From: an uncultured Variovorax sp.
GTDB taxonomy: Bacteria > Pseudomonadota > Gammaproteobacteria > Burkholderiales > Burkholderiaceae
NCBI GenBank assembly: GCA_946478645.1
Contig: CAMLCW010000269.1
Span: 1 to 7,174 of the forward strand
Reading direction: 5' to 3'
Length of the DNA: 7,174 bases
Each line of letters starts with the position of its first letter. Position 1 is the stretch's first letter. The notes under the pieces were generated by a model. That model did no database searches. It worked only from the letters and a program-made list of their open reading frames with translations, and had not been told where the DNA came from. Below, piece by piece: positions 5,716 to 7,174 of the stretch. Made by a program: the position numbers and the translations under genes.

Positions 5716-6711
5716 ATGGCCGCGCCGACGATCTTTCTCGCCCACCCGGCTTCCGCGCGCGAGAACTACTACCGCGACGGGCCACTCGCAGGGCTGCGCG
5801 CACTCGGCACGGTGCGCCTGAACGACACCGGCGCGCCGCTGGACGCCGCCGCGCTCGTCCAGGCTGCGCGCGGCTGCCAGGTGATCGTGAGCGACCGGGC
5901 CACGCGCGGCGATGCGGCGGTGTTCGCCCAGAGTCCTTCGCTGGCCGTCTTCCTGCGCTGCGCGGTCGACGTGCGCAACATCGACATCGACGCGGCCAGC
6001 GCCCACGGCGTGCTCGTCACGCATGCAAGCGCGGGCTTCGCCAATGCGGTGGCCGAGTGGGCGCTCGGCATGATGCTCGACCTGAGCCGGCATCTGAGCG
6101 ACAGCGCGCTCGCCTTTCGCGCCGGCCGGCTGCCCGGCCCGCGCATGGGGCGCGAACTCCGCGGTGCGGTGCTCGGCATTCTCGGTTTCGGGCAGATCGG
6201 GCAGCGGCTCGCCGCGCTGGGACTCGCGCTGGGCATGCGCGTCGTGGTCGCCGACCCGAATGCATCGGTCGCCGATCCCGCGATCGAACACCGCACGCTC
6301 GATGAAGTGCTGGCGCTCGCCGACCACCTGGTCTGCCTGGTGCCCGCCACGCCGGCCACGGAGAACCTCATGGACGAGGCGCGCTTTGCGCGCATGAAGC
6401 CGGGCGCCTTCTTCATCAATGCCGCGCGCGGTGAACTGGTCGACGAAGGCGCGCTGCTGCGCGCGCTCGAGAGCGGCCACCTCGCCGGCTGCGCACTCGA
6501 CGTGGGCCGCGCGCCCGACCAGATGCCTTCGCCCGCACTGGCTGCGCATCCGCGCGTGCTCGCCACGCCGCACACCGGCGGCCTCACGCCGGCCGCCGTC
6601 GACCACCAGGCCAACGAAACGGTGGCGCAGCTCGCGGCACTGCTGCGCGGCGAGATGCCGGCCGGCGCACTCAACCCTGAACACGCACACCGGCTCGCGG
6701 CATTGCACTGA
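5716..6711 (+). CDS. D-2-hydroxyacid dehydrogenase family protein, non-canonical catalytic loop
   Basis: This is an NAD(P)-dependent oxidoreductase of the D-isomer-specific 2-hydroxyacid dehydrogenase family (331 residues, normal length). The nucleotide-binding domain has GILGFGQIG (154-162; G157, G159, G162), and D180 in VVVAD favours NAD. The catalytic arginine is R238 in NAARGELVDEGALL and the histidine is H286 in TPHTGG. The loop that normally reads DVFxxEP and supplies the catalytic glutamate instead reads DVGRAPDQMPSP (262-273). Counting from R238, P267 takes the glutamate position; counting back from H286, D268 does. The acid is therefore either replaced by Asp or absent. I believe similar loops occur in other Burkholderiales homologues, so this may mark a subfamily rather than damage. 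Alternative upstream in-frame starts would run into dctM; ATG 5716 gives a normal N-terminus but has a poor ribosome binding site. Its step in uronate metabolism is unknown. Reduction of a 2-keto-acid intermediate is one option. Confidence 0.85.
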   Translation: MAAPTIFLAHPASARENYYRDGPLAGLRALGTVRLNDTGAPLDAAALVQAARGCQVIVSDRATRGDAAVFAQSPSLAVFLRCAVDVRNIDIDAASAHGVLVTHASAGFANAVAEWALGMMLDLSRHLSDSALAFRAGRLPGPRMGRELRGAVLGILGFGQIGQRLAALGLALGMRVVVADPNASVADPAIEHRTLDEVLALADHLVCLVPATPATENLMDEARFARMKPGAFFINAARGELVDEGALLRALESGHLAGCALDVGRAPDQMPSPALAAHPRVLATPHTGGLTPAAVDHQANETVAQLAALLRGEMPAGALNPEHAHRLAALH

Positions 6712-6730
6712 GCGGAACCCGCAACCCACG

Positions 6731-7174
6731 ATGACGTCCTCCCCCCGCCTCATTGCCCCACCGGGCGCCTGCGACACGCACATGCATGTGTACGAGGCAC
6801 GCTTCGGCCTGCGGCCCGGCGCCGCCTTCGTGCCGCCGCACGCGCCCGCGTCGGCCTATGCCGCGATGCAGCGCGCCACCGGGCTGTCGCGCGTGGTCGT
6901 GGTGCAGGCCAACGGCTACGGCGACGACAACCGCGGCATGCTCGAAGCGCTGCGCTTCTTCGGCGATGCCGCGCGCGGCGTCGCGACCGTGGCCACCGAC
7001 ATCGACGAGACCGCGCTGCAGGCGCTGCACGATGCGGGCGTGCGCGGTGCGCGCTTTCACATGCTGCCCGGCGGCTTCCTGCAATGGACCGACCTGGACG
7101 CACTGGCGCGGCGCATCCGACCGCTCGGCTGGCACCTGCAGCTGCAGCTCGACGGCAACCAGCTGCCGCAGCAC
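6731..7174 (+). CDS. COG3618-type amidohydrolase, likely aldaro-lactone isomerase or lactonase, cut by window edge
   Basis: The first 148 residues of a TIM-barrel amidohydrolase are present; the reading frame is open to the edge, and such proteins are usually about 280-300 residues. The HxH motif of the superfamily is at D15-T-H17-M-H19. The COG3618 pattern follows: RVVVVQANGYGDDN (54-67), VRGARFHML (104-112), and the WHLQLQLDG strand (134-142). This group contains 2-pyrone-4,6-dicarboxylate hydrolases, sugar lactonases and the galactarolactone isomerase found beside udh in Agrobacterium, which converts D-galactaro-1,5-lactone to the 1,4-lactone. Sharing an operon with udh favours an isomerase or lactonase acting on Udh's product, but the residues that separate these activities may lie in the missing half. 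It begins 19 bp after the hydroxyacid dehydrogenase stop and has only a weak GCGGA-like site. The start MTSSPRLIAPPGACDTHMH is typical of the family. Confidence 0.85.
   Translation, partial: MTSSPRLIAPPGACDTHMHVYEARFGLRPGAAFVPPHAPASAYAAMQRATGLSRVVVVQANGYGDDNRGMLEALRFFGDAARGVATVATDIDETALQALHDAGVRGARFHMLPGGFLQWTDLDALARRIRPLGWHLQLQLDGNQLPQH

Noticed and set aside
4283..5803. Minus-strand open frame of 506 codons opposite dctM
   Set aside because: Extreme His/Arg/Asp/Gln composition is the mirror of the hydrophobic dctM codons. No start signal or family motif is present.
5287..6783. Minus-strand open frame of 498 codons opposite the end of dctM and the hydroxyacid dehydrogenase
   Set aside because: It is a compositional shadow. 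The plus-strand frame has NAD-binding and catalytic motifs in the right order.

Overview
The window is high-GC DNA with long open antisense shadows and dense, closely spaced genes. Several features point to a betaproteobacterium of the order Burkholderiales, most likely Comamonadaceae such as Variovorax or a relative: a Bug-family periplasmic binding protein without its membrane partners, a TRAP transporter, and a FadR-type GntR regulator next to a uronate dehydrogenase. This placement comes from gene content and composition; no 16S or marker gene is present.

Layout. Two genes point left: a Bug/TctC-type solute-binding protein whose last few codons lie off the left edge (1-947), and a GntR regulator of the FadR/FCD group (1028-1849). 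After an 88-bp divergent intergenic region, six genes point right. They are a uronate dehydrogenase (udh, 1938-2762), the three parts of a TRAP transporter (dctP 2847-3839, dctQ 3885-4418, dctM 4418-5701), a D-2-hydroxyacid dehydrogenase family protein (5716-6711), and the first half of a COG3618-type amidohydrolase (6731 to the right edge). No gap exceeds 100 bp, and no RNA gene, insertion sequence, CRISPR array or tRNA was seen.

How the genes fit together. The most economical reading is a hexuronate (D-galacturonate/D-glucuronate) utilisation locus. The TRAP system imports the acid sugar, Udh oxidises it to the aldaro-1,5-lactone, and the amidohydrolase, which resembles galactarolactone isomerases and lactonases, processes that lactone. 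The FadR-type regulator probably senses a pathway intermediate. The hydroxyacid dehydrogenase has no obvious step in the known oxidative uronate pathway, and its catalytic-glutamate motif is not canonical, so it is the least explained gene.

Regulation. A perfect inverted repeat, GTTGTACGACAAC, fits the FadR-subfamily operator consensus TNGTNNNACNA. It lies over the -35 box of a good promoter for the regulator. A 10-bp piece of it (AGTTGTACGA) recurs over the -10 box of the predicted promoter of the Bug gene. This ties the Bug gene, the regulator and the divergent operon into one probable local regulon. The regulator's promoter is so close to its start that the mRNA is probably leaderless. Nothing in the window looks like a wholly unknown system. 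The points worth testing are the shared operator, the leaderless regulator, the Bug protein's role, and the odd dehydrogenase.
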